Position numbers and translations under genes: made by a program. Of a stretch of DNA of 64,000 bases, positions 1 to 9,245 are shown one piece after another. Position 1 is the first letter of the stretch. Each line of letters starts with the position of its first letter. This DNA comes from Rhodospirillales bacterium (GTDB lineage Bacteria > Pseudomonadota > Alphaproteobacteria > ATCC43930 > CGMCC-115725). Location of the stretch: the NCBI GenBank assembly GCA_028288725.1, contig JAQGIC010000074.1:1-64000 (forward strand). The letters are read 5' to 3'. Below the pieces are notes generated by a model. The model saw nothing but the letters and a program-made list of their open reading frames with translations. It made no database searches and had not been told where the DNA came from.

Positions 1-679
1 CCGCCTCGGTCACGTTGCCGACCGGCTTGTCCCACCAGTTCGGGTTCGCGACCAGCACGGTGCGCACGTCCGGCACGCGTTCCTTCAGCATGAACGGGCC
101 GGTGCCCATGGCATTGCGGGTGGCGAAGCTTTCCTCGGTCACCTTGCCGAGGTCGGCCGGCACCGTCGCATTGTTCTTCTCGCACCATGCCTTCGACATG
201 ATGCCCCAGTTGGTCAGCTCCTCGGGCAGGATCGGGTCGGGGCCCTTGGTGTGGAAATCGACCGTGAAGTCATCGACCTTCACCAGGTCGGCGACCGTGA
301 CGAAATAGCTGCCCATGTTCGAGCTGGGCTGCCGCGCCCGATGATACGACAGGATCACGTCGTCGGCGGTGAAGGGCGTGCCGTCGGAGAACTTGACGCC
401 CTGGCGCAGCTTGAAGCGCCAGACGTCGGGTGCCGTCTGCGCCCATTCGGTCGCGAGCGACGGTTCGACCCTGAGATCCTTCGACCGGCGCACCAGCGGT
501 TCGTAGATGTTCTGCAGGAAAGTCAGGAGGAAGGTTTCATTGCGCGCATAGGGATCCATCGAATTGACGTCGCCGTCATTCGCCCAGCGCAGCGTCGCGG
601 CAGAGGCCGCTTCGGCCAATGGCAACGCCAGCCCGGCGACGATCAAGCCCGCCGCCAGGCGCTTGAATATCCTTCGCAT
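1..679 (-). CDS. ABC transporter solute-binding protein, family 5 (dipeptide/oligopeptide type), 3' end outside window
   Basis: The frame runs off the left edge of the window, so only the first ~226 residues are present. The N-terminus is a classical signal peptide (MRRIFKRLAAG..., ending near an ASA/ATL cleavage site), followed by the family-5 binding-protein pattern: LRWANDGDVNSMDPYARNE, NIYEPLVRR, WRFKLRQGVKFSDGTPFTADDV and a later GTGPF motif. Members are periplasmic receptors that deliver peptides or similar solutes to DppBCDF/OppBCDF-type importers. The ATG at 677-679 follows a purine-rich GAAGAGAGCGAG ribosome binding site. The permease genes, if linked, lie outside the window, so the substrate cannot be assigned. 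Confidence 0.9.
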   Translation of the reverse strand, partial: MRRIFKRLAAGLIVAGLALPLAEAASAATLRWANDGDVNSMDPYARNETFLLTFLQNIYEPLVRRSKDLRVEPSLATEWAQTAPDVWRFKLRQGVKFSDGTPFTADDVILSYHRARQPSSNMGSYFVTVADLVKVDDFTVDFHTKGPDPILPEELTNWGIMSKAWCEKNNATVPADLGKVTEESFATRNAMGTGPFMLKERVPDVRTVLVANPNWWDKPVGNVTEA

Positions 680-1227
680 CTCGCTCTCTTCCCCTAGATC
701 GGTGCAAGCCCCGGCGGATCGATCTTCATCGCCCCGCGCCCCTGTCGGGCGCCATGCTTCGTTTTGCCGGCATGGTCACCTTCGCAGCGCAAGATTGCGC
801 TATGCCGCGGCGCCCAAGTCAAATGTTTTGAGGGGCCTACCGTTCGATCTTTTATGTCGCATGCGAACCCGTCGGCGGCAGGACCAACTTAGAAGGGCCG
901 GATAGGGCAAATTTCCATAGGGATGAGGGTGATTTGACCGAATCTTGTTCGGGTCTGACGGCCGTCGGCCGGCGCGCGGATCGAAATTCGAGGGCCGGGT
1001 CGCCGGCATGAGGACTTGCCGGCGACGGAATCGCCCTTAAATCCGGCCATGCGCCCCCCGCATGGGAACTCGGCGCCGGGTGCGACAAGCCGCCTCGACG
1101 CTTGTGTTTCCAGGCGGGGCATGATGAGTCCGATTATCGGCCGTTTCCGGATGATCTGGATCAAACGGCCAAGTATGATCTTGCGGTCTGGTGACGGAAC
1201 GCCCTGTCATCCCTGGGACATGTGCCG
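680..1227. other. Non-coding gap between the binding protein and hemA
   Basis: About 550 bases between two divergently read genes. Several short frames are open here but none has a convincing ribosome binding site, codon bias or recognisable product. The leftward part must hold the promoter of the binding-protein gene. The rightward end carries an FNR-type dyad (1151-1164) and a TATGAT hexamer (1174-1179) in front of hemA. I see no strong terminator or RNA gene. Confidence 0.6.
1151..1164 (+). promoter_or_regulatory. Candidate FNR/FnrL box upstream of hemA
   Basis: The sequence ATGATCTGGATCAA matches the FNR consensus TTGAT-N4-ATCAA at 9 of 10 informative positions. It sits 64 bases before the hemA start, and a TATGAT hexamer (possible -10) follows at 1174-1179. 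FnrL control of hemA is established in Rhodobacter sphaeroides. If TATGAT is the true -10, the dyad would overlap the -35 region rather than the activating -41.5 position, so activation or repression cannot be decided from sequence. Confidence 0.6.
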
Positions 1228-2439
1228 ATGAACTACGAGCTTTTTTTCGCCGACCGGATCGATGCGCTCAAAGCGGAAGGGCGATACCGGGAATTCGCCG
1301 AGCTGGAGCGCCGGGTCGGAGCCTTTCCCCGCGCCTGGCATCATGGCACGGGCAGCGAGGTCACGGTCTGGTGCTCGAACGACTATCTGGGCATGGGCCA
1401 GCATCCGGCCGTGCTGGCCGCGATGCATGACGCGCTCGACCGGGTCGGCGCCGGCGCCGGCGGCACGCGCAACATTTCGGGCAACAGCCACGAGCATGTG
1501 AAGCTGGAGCGCGAGCTGGCCGACCTGCACGGCAAGGAAGCGGCATTGATCTTCGCGACCGGCTATGTCGCGAACGAAGCGGCGCTCTCGACATTGGCGA
1601 AGCATCTGCCGGGCTGCGTCGTGTTTTCCGACGCGCTCAACCATGCGTCCATGATCGAGGGCATCAAGCATTCCGGCGCCGAAAAGCGCATCTTCCGCCA
1701 CAACGACCCAGCCGATCTCGACCGGCTGCTGTCGGAATTCGGCCCCGAGCGCGCCAAGCTGGTCGCGTTCGAAAGCGTCTATTCGATGGACGGCGACATC
1801 GGCCGCATCGCCGAGCTGTGCGACGTGGCCGACGCCCATGGCGCCATGACCTATCTGGACGAGGTCCATGCGGTCGGCATGTACGGCCCGCGCGGCGCGG
1901 GCATCGCCGAGCGCGACGGCCTGATGGATCGGCTGACGGTGATCCAGGGGACGCTCGGCAAGGCGTTCGGCTGCCATGGCGGCTATGTCGCGGCCTCGGC
2001 GGCGCTGGTGGATTTCGTCCGCTCCTACGCCGCGGGCTTCATCTTCACCACCTCGATGACGCCGGTCACCGCCGCGGGCGCCCGCGCCTCGATCCGGCAT
2101 CTGAAGACGAGCCGGGCCGAGCGCGACGGGCAGCAGGCCGCCGTGGCCGAGGTCAAGCGCCGCCTGGTCGCCGCCGGCATTCCGGTGATGCCGAGTGAGA
2201 CCCATATCGTCCCGGTCATGGTCGGCGATGCCCATCTGGTCAAGCGCGCGTCCGACGATCTGTTGAAACGCCACCGCATCTATCTGCAGCCGATCAACTA
2301 CCCGACCGTGCCGCGCGGGGCCGAGCGCCTGCGCATCACACCGACGCCGCTGCACAGCGCCGCCGACATCGACCATCTGGTCGATGCCATGAGCGAGGTC
2401 TGGGGTCGCCTGATGCTGCGCCGCGCCGTCGCCGCCTGA
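1228..2439 (+). CDS. hemA: 5-aminolevulinate synthase
   Basis: A PLP-dependent enzyme that condenses glycine with succinyl-CoA to 5-aminolevulinate, the first step of tetrapyrrole synthesis in alphaproteobacteria. The 403-residue product carries the [12 protein letters not shown] loop (about residues 75-85), the [10 protein letters not shown] stretch with the PLP-contacting Asp/His, and GTLGKAFG with the Schiff-base lysine at K245. Length is normal for the family. I chose ATG 1228 because the protein then begins MNYELFF, the usual HemA start; a GTG two codons upstream is possible. An FNR-type dyad lies 64 bases upstream, consistent with oxygen control. The next gene starts 8 bases after the stop. 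Confidence 0.95.
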   Translation: MNYELFFADRIDALKAEGRYREFAELERRVGAFPRAWHHGTGSEVTVWCSNDYLGMGQHPAVLAAMHDALDRVGAGAGGTRNISGNSHEHVKLERELADLHGKEAALIFATGYVANEAALSTLAKHLPGCVVFSDALNHASMIEGIKHSGAEKRIFRHNDPADLDRLLSEFGPERAKLVAFESVYSMDGDIGRIAELCDVADAHGAMTYLDEVHAVGMYGPRGAGIAERDGLMDRLTVIQGTLGKAFGCHGGYVAASAALVDFVRSYAAGFIFTTSMTPVTAAGARASIRHLKTSRAERDGQQAAVAEVKRRLVAAGIPVMPSETHIVPVMVGDAHLVKRASDDLLKRHRIYLQPINYPTVPRGAERLRITPTPLHSAADIDHLVDAMSEVWGRLMLRRAVAA

Positions 2440-2447
2440 CCCGTCAG

Positions 2448-2990
2448 ATGTATCGCGACAATTCGCTCGTTCCGATCGAGACGGTAAGGATCGCCGCCCT
2501 GGGCGCGCTCGCGACCCAGCCCCGGACCTATGGCGAGATCGCGGCCGACGTCCGGCTGTTCACCAGCCGCATCGTCGGCCCGTCGCTCGACCTGATGGGC
2601 ATCTCGATCGAATTGCTGCGCGCCGAGGGCGTGGTGACCGAGCTGGCCGAGGATCAGGGCCAGAAGGACCCCCGCCTGACGCTGACGCCCGAGGGCGAGG
2701 CGATGCTGCTGAAGCTGCTGAAGGCGCCGATCCGCTCGCCCAACACCGAATTGAGCCGGCTGGTCGTCGCCCTCAAGATGCGCTTCCTGCATCTATTGAC
2801 CCCGCAGGAGCGGCTGGAGCAGATCGCGATCCTGCGCACGCTGACCGTGAGCGAACGCCAGCGCCTGGTCGAACTGGAAGAACAGAGCGACGGCGGCAAC
2901 CTGTTCAAGGACTGGCTGGCGCTGCAGATCCAGCTGCTGGACACGCGGTTGGCCTGGATCGACGGCTTCAGCCAAAGGTGTTGCGGGTAA
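2448..2990 (+). CDS. Hypothetical winged-helix-like protein
   Basis: A soluble 180-residue protein starting 8 bases after hemA and probably cotranscribed with it. The first ~85 residues (TVRIAALGALATQPRTYGEIAADVR ... LTLTPEGEAMLLKLL) have the look of a PadR/MarR-type winged helix: helices, then a strand-rich 'KDPRLTLTPEGE' wing. The second half is long amphipathic helices, as in PadR C-terminal dimerisation domains (RLEQIAILRTLTVSERQRLVELEEQ). No signal peptide or membrane segment is visible. The regulator reading is inference; a role tied to heme synthesis is suggested only by position. Confidence 0.6.
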   Translation: MYRDNSLVPIETVRIAALGALATQPRTYGEIAADVRLFTSRIVGPSLDLMGISIELLRAEGVVTELAEDQGQKDPRLTLTPEGEAMLLKLLKAPIRSPNTELSRLVVALKMRFLHLLTPQERLEQIAILRTLTVSERQRLVELEEQSDGGNLFKDWLALQIQLLDTRLAWIDGFSQRCCG

Positions 2991-3028
2991 AGCGCCGTCT
3001 ACCGCCGTTTGCGGGAGAGGTCGATCTC

Positions 3029-3766
3029 TTAAAACAGATGCTGCCCGCCGGTGACGTAGATCTCCGTCCCGGTGATGTAGGTCGATTCCGGCGCGCATAG
3101 ATAGAAGATCGTCGAGGCGACATCGTCCGGCTGGCCCAGGCGGTTCAAGGGAATGCGCGGGATGAGCACGTCCGTGTTGGGCGACAGCATCGCGGTTTCG
3201 ATCTCGCCCGGGGCGACCGCATTGACGCGGACACCCAGCTGAGCGAATTCGACCGCCATCTCGCGGGTCAGCGCCGACAGCGCCGCCTTCGAGGTCGAAT
3301 AGGCCGAGCCGGCGAAGGGATGCACCGCGTGGCCCGCGATCGAGGTCACGTTGACGATGGCCCCCTTGGCCTTCGCCAGGTTCGAGGCGAACGCGCGGCC
3401 CAAGGCCAGCGGCGTGAAGAAATTGAGCTGAAACACGCCGTGCCAGTCGGCCAGATCGCCGTTGAGACAACCCAGCCGTTCCTGGAACGGCGTCTTGGGC
3501 GAAATGCCGGCATTGTTGACCAGCGCGTGGAGCGCGCCGCCGGCCAGCTCGTCGCGCACATCGGCGATGAACTGGTCGAGTGCCGAGGCGTCGGCCAGAT
3601 CGGCCGTGATATGGCAGGTCCAGTTCGGATCGCGCCGGCATTCCGGCGGCACGACGTCTCGGCTGACGGTAATGACGCGCCAACCGGCGTCGCTGAAGCG
3701 TTTGACCGTGGCGTGACCGATACCGCGGCTGGCGCCGGTCAGGAGAAGGACGGGGCTTTCACTCAT
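3029..3766 (-). CDS. Short-chain dehydrogenase/reductase (SDR)
   Basis: A classical 245-residue SDR. The NAD(P) motif TGASRGIG is at residues 10-17, NNAGIS at 84-89, and the catalytic pair in Y156-S-T-S-K160, preceded by the active-site serine in NVTSIAG. The C-terminus (GTEIYVTGGQHLF) is the usual SDR ending. Such enzymes oxidise or reduce alcohols/ketones; the substrate cannot be told from sequence. It is convergent with the preceding gene and separated by only 38 bases. The next minus-strand gene upstream begins at 4184. Confidence 0.88.
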   Translation of the reverse strand: MSESPVLLLTGASRGIGHATVKRFSDAGWRVITVSRDVVPPECRRDPNWTCHITADLADASALDQFIADVRDELAGGALHALVNNAGISPKTPFQERLGCLNGDLADWHGVFQLNFFTPLALGRAFASNLAKAKGAIVNVTSIAGHAVHPFAGSAYSTSKAALSALTREMAVEFAQLGVRVNAVAPGEIETAMLSPNTDVLIPRIPLNRLGQPDDVASTIFYLCAPESTYITGTEIYVTGGQHLF

Positions 3767-3806
3767 GATGCCTCGAATGTAGGCGCTGCGACGACGCGGC
3801 GCTAGG

Positions 3807-4184
3807 TTACTTCGGCAAGGAGGCCAGGCCGATGCGCGCGAGGTCGGCCAGCGATTTGCCGGCGGCGCTGGGATCGGACACCCGCTCCGGGATCGCGTCG
3901 GCGCCCGTGTCGGCGACCTGCTGAAAATAGCCGCGCGCCTCGTCGAAGCGCCCGAGCCGCTGGGCGACCACGCCCAGGTTCAGCAGTACATAGGGATCTT
4001 CGGGAAACGCCTGCTTGGCCTGGATCAGATATTGCTGTGCCTTCAGCCAGTCGCCGTCGTTGAGCGCCTCGAAGCCGCGCCGATAGGCGAGCTGCGCCGC
4101 CGCCCCGTCGGTCGCGGGATCCTGGGCGCAGCCGCCCAGCGTCAGCATCAGACCGACGACGGCCAGCACGCGCCGACCGCTCAC
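3807..4184 (-). CDS. TPR-repeat lipoprotein
   Basis: A 125-residue envelope lipoprotein. The N-terminus has a signal peptide and a lipobox ending at C19 (LTLGGC). Residues ~33-95 hold a tetratricopeptide-type pair of helices ([56 protein letters not shown] pattern), typical of protein-protein scaffolds at the outer membrane. The start is a GTG at 4184; it overlaps the pdxH stop codon as GTGA, which both fixes the start and indicates translational coupling with pdxH. Longer readings from upstream lack a lipoprotein signal and run through pdxH. Confidence 0.75.
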   Translation of the reverse strand: MSGRRVLAVVGLMLTLGGCAQDPATDGAAAQLAYRRGFEALNDGDWLKAQQYLIQAKQAFPEDPYVLLNLGVVAQRLGRFDEARGYFQQVADTGADAIPERVSDPSAAGKSLADLARIGLASLPK

Positions 4185-4765
4185 GGGTAGAGCCGCTCGA
4201 TCGCCCAGCCGGCACCCTCGGGCGTGAAGACCAGCCGATCGTGCAGCCGGAACTGGCGGTCCTGCCAGAATTCGATTTTGGCTGGAGTCAGGCGGAAACC
4301 CGACCAGAACGGTGGGCGCGGCACGGCCTCGCCCGGATATTTCGCATCGAACTCCCGGAGGCGGCGCTCGAAGGTGGCGCGCGCGTCGAGCGGCCGCGAC
4401 TGGTCCGAGGCCCAGGCGCCGATCCGGCTGTCGCGCGGCCGCCCGGCGAAATAGGCATCCGCCTCGGCGTCCGTCGTGGGGTTGATCGGCCCTTCGACGC
4501 GAACCTGGCGCTTCAGGGATTTCCAGTGAAAGCACAAGGCCGCGCGCGGGTTGGCCCGCAATTCCTCGCCCTTGCGCGACTCGATGTTGGTGTAGAAGAC
4601 GAAGCCGCGCCGATCGAGCCCCTTCAGCAGCACGATTCGCACCGACGGAAAGCCGTCGGGCGTCGTGGTCGCCAGCGCCATGGCGTTGGGATCGGCCGGC
4701 TCGCTCGCCTTGGCCTCGGCAAACCAGGCGTCGAACAGATCATAGGGATCGCGGGCTTCGTCCAT
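4181..4765 (-). CDS. pdxH: Pyridoxamine 5'-phosphate oxidase
   Basis: The FMN enzyme that makes pyridoxal 5'-phosphate from pyridoxine or pyridoxamine phosphate, the last step of vitamin B6 supply. The 194-residue protein contains the diagnostic blocks: [23 protein letters not shown] (FMN/PLP site), [42 protein letters not shown] and the C-terminal [13 protein letters not shown] ... RLYP signature. It is a little shorter than the E. coli enzyme at the N-terminus. It is divergent from the DnaJ-like gene at 4888 and overlaps the downstream lipoprotein gene by 3 bases. It is functionally linked to PLP enzymes such as the nearby HemA. Confidence 0.95.
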   Translation of the reverse strand: MDEARDPYDLFDAWFAEAKASEPADPNAMALATTTPDGFPSVRIVLLKGLDRRGFVFYTNIESRKGEELRANPRAALCFHWKSLKRQVRVEGPINPTTDAEADAYFAGRPRDSRIGAWASDQSRPLDARATFERRLREFDAKYPGEAVPRPPFWSGFRLTPAKIEFWQDRQFRLHDRLVFTPEGAGWAIERLYP

Positions 4766-4887
4766 GTCGTTCTCCAGGGAATTCGCCGCTTGATCTGGCG
4801 ATCGGGGGTGGCCCTGCCAACCCCTTGGGCGCTCGTCTCTTTTCGGGCGGGTTTACGGAATGCTAACCCGCTGGCAGGATAATCCCA

Positions 4888-5745
4888 ATGATGGACCCTT
4901 ACGCTACTCTTCAGGTCGGCCGCGATGCCAGTGCGGACGAGATCAAGCGGTCGTACCGCAAGCTCGCCAAGGAACTGCATCCGGACCTGCATCCGAACAA
5001 TCCGGTGAGCGCGCGGCGCTTCAACGACATCACGGCCGCCTATGACGTGCTGGGCGACGACGCCAAGCGGCGCCAGTACGACGGCCAATTGGCCGCTGCC
5101 GAGGCCGCGGCCCGCGCCGGGCGCGGTGGCGGGGGCAATCCGTTCGACGATGACGGGCTCGACAGTTTCTTCGGCCGCAGCCGCAACTGGGGCTTCAAGC
5201 GCGACACGGGTGGCGCCGGCCCGAAGCTGCGCGGCGCCGACATCTATCAATCGCTCACCATCTCGTTCACCGAAGCCGCGGTCGGCGCCAAGAAGCGCCT
5301 GGTCATCAAGGACCAGCGCGTGCTGGACATCAATATCCCGCCGCTGACCCAGGACAATCAGACCCTGCGCCTGAAGGGCCAGGGCGGCACCGGCGCCAAC
5401 GGCGGGCCCGCGGGCGACGTGTTCGTCGAAATCATGGTCGAGCCGCATCCGCTGTTCACCCGGCGCGACCACGACATTCTGATGACCCTGCCGGTCACCC
5501 TGCCCGAGGCGCTGCTGGGCGCCACCATCACGGTGCCGACCGTGCAGGGCATGGTGTCGCTGAAGGTGCCGAAGGGCTCCAACACCGACACGGTGCTGCG
5601 GCTGCGCGGCAAGGGGCTGGGCGGCCAGGGCGACCAGCTGGTGACGCTCAAGGTCGTGCTGCCGACCGCCAACGACGGCGAGCTGGCCGAACTGGTCGAG
5701 CAATGGTCGAAGCGCCACAGCTACAGCGTCCGCCCGAAATATTAA
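4888..5745 (+). CDS. DnaJ-class co-chaperone (CbpA-like, without zinc fingers)
   Basis: A 285-residue Hsp40 protein. The J-domain fills residues 1-70 with the HPD motif at 31-33 that stimulates DnaK ATPase. A Gly-rich linker (ARAGRGGGGNPFDD) follows, then the DnaJ C-terminal substrate-binding domains (ADIYQSLTISFTEAAVGAKKRLVI ... LRLKGQG ... GDVFVEIMVEPHPLFTRRDHDILMTLPVTLPEALLG). The four CxxCxGxG zinc motifs of true DnaJ are absent, so it is of the CbpA class. Two ATG codons stand in tandem; either may be used. The divergent pdxH neighbour is a common arrangement in related genomes. Confidence 0.92.
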   Translation: MMDPYATLQVGRDASADEIKRSYRKLAKELHPDLHPNNPVSARRFNDITAAYDVLGDDAKRRQYDGQLAAAEAAARAGRGGGGNPFDDDGLDSFFGRSRNWGFKRDTGGAGPKLRGADIYQSLTISFTEAAVGAKKRLVIKDQRVLDINIPPLTQDNQTLRLKGQGGTGANGGPAGDVFVEIMVEPHPLFTRRDHDILMTLPVTLPEALLGATITVPTVQGMVSLKVPKGSNTDTVLRLRGKGLGGQGDQLVTLKVVLPTANDGELAELVEQWSKRHSYSVRPKY

Positions 5746-5760
5746 CTGACCCTCATTGAT

Positions 5761-5798
5761 CGGATTGGATTATTCCAATCGGATTGGATTATTCCAAG
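5761..5798. repeat. Perfect tandem 19-bp duplication of a small palindrome
   Basis: The 19-mer at 5761-5779 (CGGATTGGATTATTCCAAT) is repeated head-to-tail at 5780-5798 with only the last base changed. Each unit contains the dyad ATTGGA-TTAT-TCCAAT or a near copy, so two small hairpins stand in tandem. They lie between the convergent DnaJ-like and YihY genes and the second unit contains the YihY stop codon (5789-5791). A weak bidirectional terminator is the simplest reading. Confidence 0.7.
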
Positions 5799-7060
5799 CC
5801 AAGTAGATCGGCGATCGGCACGTCGAGCGCCGCCTGTTCGGCCTCGGTCACCGGCTGCCATTGCCGGCCGAGCCGCGCGTTGCGCCGGCCGCGGCGATAG
5901 TCGGGCTCGGTCTCGACCGCCCGTTTCAGCTCGATCAGGCGGGTCTGGCTCAGATCGCGCGCGAGCACCCAGCCGCCGTCGACGCTGGCCGCGACGAAGC
6001 CCGCCACCAGCAGCCGGTCGAGGCAATTCGCCAGCACGCCCACCGGGGCCGTCAGCTCCGTCGCCAGGGCGCGAAACGACAGCGCGCCGCCGGTGCGGCC
6101 CTGATGCGCCAGCCGTCCGACCACGGCCAGGCCCAGGTCCAGATCGACCCGCTGGTGCGCCAGCACCTCGTCCGGCGCGGCGAGGCCCCAGAGCGGCACC
6201 GCCGCCGCGACCTCTGCGCCGAACAGCACGACGCTCCACGACAAATACATCCACAACAGGAAGATCGGGATCACCGCCAGCGCGCCATAGATCGCCTGAT
6301 AGGCGTTGAAATGGCCCAGATAGAGCGTGAAGCTGGCCTTGCAGCCCTCGAACAGCAGGGCTGCGACCACGGCGCCGACCGCCCCGTCGCGCCAGCGCAC
6401 CGGACAATGCGGGATCAGGCAGAACAGCAGGGTGAAGCCCAGCCACTCCAGCAGGAACGGCGCATAGGCGGCGAGCCGGCTCAGCCATTCCTCGACCTGA
6501 TGCTGAGAGGCGCCGACCACCGCGATCTCCTGGCTGAAGCCGTGCAGGCTGGTCGAGAGCGACAGGCCCACGCCGAACAGCAGCGGCCCCAGCGTCAGCA
6601 TGGTCCAGTAGGTCAGGATGCGCGCCATCCAGCGCCGGGGCGCGTGGACACGCCAGATCGCGTCGAGCCGATCCTCGATCGTCGCCAGCAGCATGACCGC
6701 GGTCACGGCCAGGACCAGCAGGCCGATCGCCGTGGTCTTGCCGGCGCTCTGGGCGAAGGTGCTGATATATTCCTCGATCGTGGCACCGACGGTCGGCACG
6801 AAATTGTCGAACATCAGCATCAGCGCGCGCTCGCGCAGTTTGTCGAAGATCGGAAAGGCCGAAAGCACCGCAAGGCTGATCGCCAGCAGCGGAACGATCG
6901 ACACCAGGGTCGTATAGCTCAAGGCACCGGCGGCGGCGAAGCAGCCATCCTCGATGAAGCGCTTGATGACATGACGCACGAAGCGGACCAGCCGGCTCCA
7001 GACGGTTTCGGCCCGCGCCCGGCGCACATGCTCTTGTTCGATCAGGTTGTGGTCGATCAT
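5789..7060 (-). CDS. YihY/BrkB family inner-membrane protein with C-terminal winged-helix-like extension
   Basis: A 423-residue integral membrane protein. Residues ~30-290 carry the YihY (old 'ribonuclease BN') family pattern: RFIEDGCFAAAGALSYTTLVSIVPLLAISLAVLSAFP at the start, several more hydrophobic helices, then GHFNAYQAIYGALAVIPIFLLWMYLSWSVVLFGAEVAAAV, the family hallmark. The last ~130 residues are soluble and resemble a winged helix (LSFRALATELTAPVGVLANCLDRLLVAGFV). Members are not true RNases; function is unsettled. It is convergent with the DnaJ-like gene and divergent from fabI. The stop codon falls inside the tandem 19-bp repeat. Confidence 0.88.
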   Translation of the reverse strand: MIDHNLIEQEHVRRARAETVWSRLVRFVRHVIKRFIEDGCFAAAGALSYTTLVSIVPLLAISLAVLSAFPIFDKLRERALMLMFDNFVPTVGATIEEYISTFAQSAGKTTAIGLLVLAVTAVMLLATIEDRLDAIWRVHAPRRWMARILTYWTMLTLGPLLFGVGLSLSTSLHGFSQEIAVVGASQHQVEEWLSRLAAYAPFLLEWLGFTLLFCLIPHCPVRWRDGAVGAVVAALLFEGCKASFTLYLGHFNAYQAIYGALAVIPIFLLWMYLSWSVVLFGAEVAAAVPLWGLAAPDEVLAHQRVDLDLGLAVVGRLAHQGRTGGALSFRALATELTAPVGVLANCLDRLLVAGFVAASVDGGWVLARDLSQTRLIELKRAVETEPDYRRGRRNARLGRQWQPVTEAEQAALDVPIADLLGLE

Positions 7061-7221
7061 GCCTTGCGCCTACCGCGTCGGCCGGAGAAAAATCTGCCCC
7101 AAGTCTACGGGCACAACCCGCCCATTCCAAGCGGCCTGCCACCAGGCATTCCCGCCGCCGGGTGGTTTCGTGTAGCATCGCGCCCAGTTTTGATCGTTAA
7201 GCATTCAGGAGCAGCCATCTT

Positions 7222-8049
7222 ATGGCGAACGTTGGGACCCTCATGGCCGGCAAGCGTGGCCTGATCATGGGCGTGGCGAATCACATGTCGCTCGCCTGGC
7301 ACATCGCGCAAGCCGTTCACGCACAGGGTGGGGAAGTCGCCTTCACCTATCAGGGCGAAGCGCTGGAAAAGCGCGTGCGGCCGCTGGCGGCCAGCATCGG
7401 GTCGGATTTCCTGGTCGAATGCGATGTGACCGACGAAGCCTCGATGGACAGGACCTTCACGGCGCTGGCCGATCGCTGGGGCTCTATCGATTTCGTCGTG
7501 CATGCCGTGGGATTTTCGGACAAGGAAGAGCTGAAGGGCCGCTATTGCGACACGAGCCGCGGCAATTTCCTGCGCACGATGGACATCTCGTGTTTTTCCT
7601 TCACCGATGTCTGCAAGCGGGCAAGCACGATCATGCCCAACGGCGGCAGCCTGGTTACGCTGACCTATCTGGGCGCCGAGCGGGTCATGCCGAACTACAA
7701 CGTCATGGGCGTCGCCAAGGCGGCACTCGAGGCGAGCGTGCGCTATCTGGCGGTCGACCTGGGCGGCCAGGGCATCCGCGTAAACGGCATTTCCTATGGT
7801 CCGGTCAAGACGCTGGCCGCCTCGGGCATCAGCGATTTCCGCTATATCCTGAAGTGGAACCAGTATAATTCGCCGCTGAAGCGCAATGTCGAGAGCGAGG
7901 ACGTCGGCGGCAGCGGGCTCTATTTCGTCAGCGGCCTGTCGAGCGGCGTGACGGGCGAGATCCATCACGTCGATTGCGGCTATCATGTCGTCGGCATGAA
8001 GGCGATCGACGCGCCGGATATCACCGTCGTGAATTCTCCGGCCGCTTGA
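7222..8049 (+). CDS. fabI: Enoyl-[acyl-carrier-protein] reductase (NADH)
   Basis: Catalyses the last reduction of each fatty-acid elongation cycle. The 275-residue protein shows the FabI-specific SDR variant: GVANHMSLAWHIA cofactor loop near residue 17, HAVGF, TYLGAERVMPNYNVMGVAKAAL with Y159-x6-K166 as the catalytic pair and Y149 as the second conserved tyrosine. The C-terminus GEIHHVDCGYHVVGM is standard. An AGGAG ribosome binding site lies about 10 bases before the ATG. aroC follows after 25 bases, a pairing common in alphaproteobacteria. The FabI type is the target of triclosan and related inhibitors. Confidence 0.95.
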   Translation: MANVGTLMAGKRGLIMGVANHMSLAWHIAQAVHAQGGEVAFTYQGEALEKRVRPLAASIGSDFLVECDVTDEASMDRTFTALADRWGSIDFVVHAVGFSDKEELKGRYCDTSRGNFLRTMDISCFSFTDVCKRASTIMPNGGSLVTLTYLGAERVMPNYNVMGVAKAALEASVRYLAVDLGGQGIRVNGISYGPVKTLAASGISDFRYILKWNQYNSPLKRNVESEDVGGSGLYFVSGLSSGVTGEIHHVDCGYHVVGMKAIDAPDITVVNSPAA

Positions 8050-8074
8050 AGCCGGGGCAGGGTAGGATCATTCC

Positions 8075-9145
8075 ATGGCCGGCAATAGTTTCGGCGCGCT
8101 GTTCCGCTTCACCACCTGGGGCGAGAGTCACGGGCCCGCGATCGGCTGCGTCGTCGACGGCGTACCGCCGCGCCTGGCCCTCGCCGAGGCCGACATCCAG
8201 CGGTGGCTCGACCGGCGCAAGCCCGGCCAGTCGCGATTCACCACCCAACGGCAGGAGCCGGACCGGGTCCGGATCCTGTCGGGCGTGTTCGAGGGTCTGA
8301 CCACAGGCACGCCGGTGGCGCTGGAAATCCAGAACGAGGACCAGCGGTCCAAGGACTATGGCGAGATCAAGGACAAGTTCCGTCCCGGTCACGCCGACTA
8401 TACCTATTGGGCGAAATACGGCATCCGCGACTATCGCGGCGGCGGCCGTTCGTCGGCGCGCGAAACCGCGTCGCGCGTCGCGGCCGGCGGGGTCGCGCGC
8501 GCCGTGCTGGGCGCCGGCATCACCATCCGCGGCGCCCTGGTTCAAATCGGGCCGCACAGGATCGACCGGTCGAGATGGGACTGGGCCGAGGTCGAACGGA
8601 ACCCGTTCTGGTGTCCCGATCCGGTCGCGGCAGCCCAGTGGGAGACCTATCTCGACGGCGTGCGCAAATCGGGCTCGTCGACCGGGGCGGTGATCGAGAT
8701 CGTCGCGTCCGGCGTGCCGGTCGGCCTGGGCAATCCGATCTATCGGAAGCTCGACGCCGATCTGGCGTCGGCCATGATGTCGATCAATGCCGTGAAGGCG
8801 GTCGAGATCGGCGACGGCTTCGCCGCGGCGGCGCTCACGGGCGAGGAGAATGCCGACGAGATGCGCATGGGCAACGACGGCGTGCGCTTCACCGCGAACC
8901 ATGCCGGCGGCATCCTGGGCGGCATTTCGACCGGCCAGGACGTCGTCGTACGCTTCGCGGTCAAGCCGACCAGTTCGATCCTGCAGCCGCGCAAGACGGT
9001 GACCATCCAGGGCGAAGAGACCGAGATCGTCACGAAGGGCCGTCACGATCCCTGCGTCGGCATCCGCGCCGTGCCGGTCGGCGAGGCGATGGCGGCGTTG
9101 GTGCTGGCCGATCATCTGCTGCAGCACCGCGCGCAGTGCGGGTAG
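8075..9145 (+). CDS. aroC: Chorismate synthase
   Basis: Converts 5-enolpyruvylshikimate 3-phosphate to chorismate with reduced FMN, ending the shikimate pathway. The 356-residue protein begins [25 protein letters not shown], the first family signature, followed by [37 protein letters not shown] and the [20 protein letters not shown] block; the catalytic histidines (H near the start, [12 protein letters not shown] near the end) are present. Length is normal. It follows fabI at a distance of 25 bases, so the two are probably one transcript. Confidence 0.96.
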   Translation: MAGNSFGALFRFTTWGESHGPAIGCVVDGVPPRLALAEADIQRWLDRRKPGQSRFTTQRQEPDRVRILSGVFEGLTTGTPVALEIQNEDQRSKDYGEIKDKFRPGHADYTYWAKYGIRDYRGGGRSSARETASRVAAGGVARAVLGAGITIRGALVQIGPHRIDRSRWDWAEVERNPFWCPDPVAAAQWETYLDGVRKSGSSTGAVIEIVASGVPVGLGNPIYRKLDADLASAMMSINAVKAVEIGDGFAAAALTGEENADEMRMGNDGVRFTANHAGGILGGISTGQDVVVRFAVKPTSSILQPRKTVTIQGEETEIVTKGRHDPCVGIRAVPVGEAMAALVLADHLLQHRAQCG

Positions 9146-9245
9146 TGCCGGCCGACATTCCGGTCGTCAACATCGACAATCCCGTCAACGCAAGCGCCGC
9201 GGGCGCGGCCGGCCTGCGGATGTCACGATCGTGCGAAAGTAAGGC

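Noticed and set aside
889-1164. Short frames in the gap before hemA
   Set aside because: No ribosome binding site, no recognisable motif and overlap with the FNR-type dyad; treated as non-coding.
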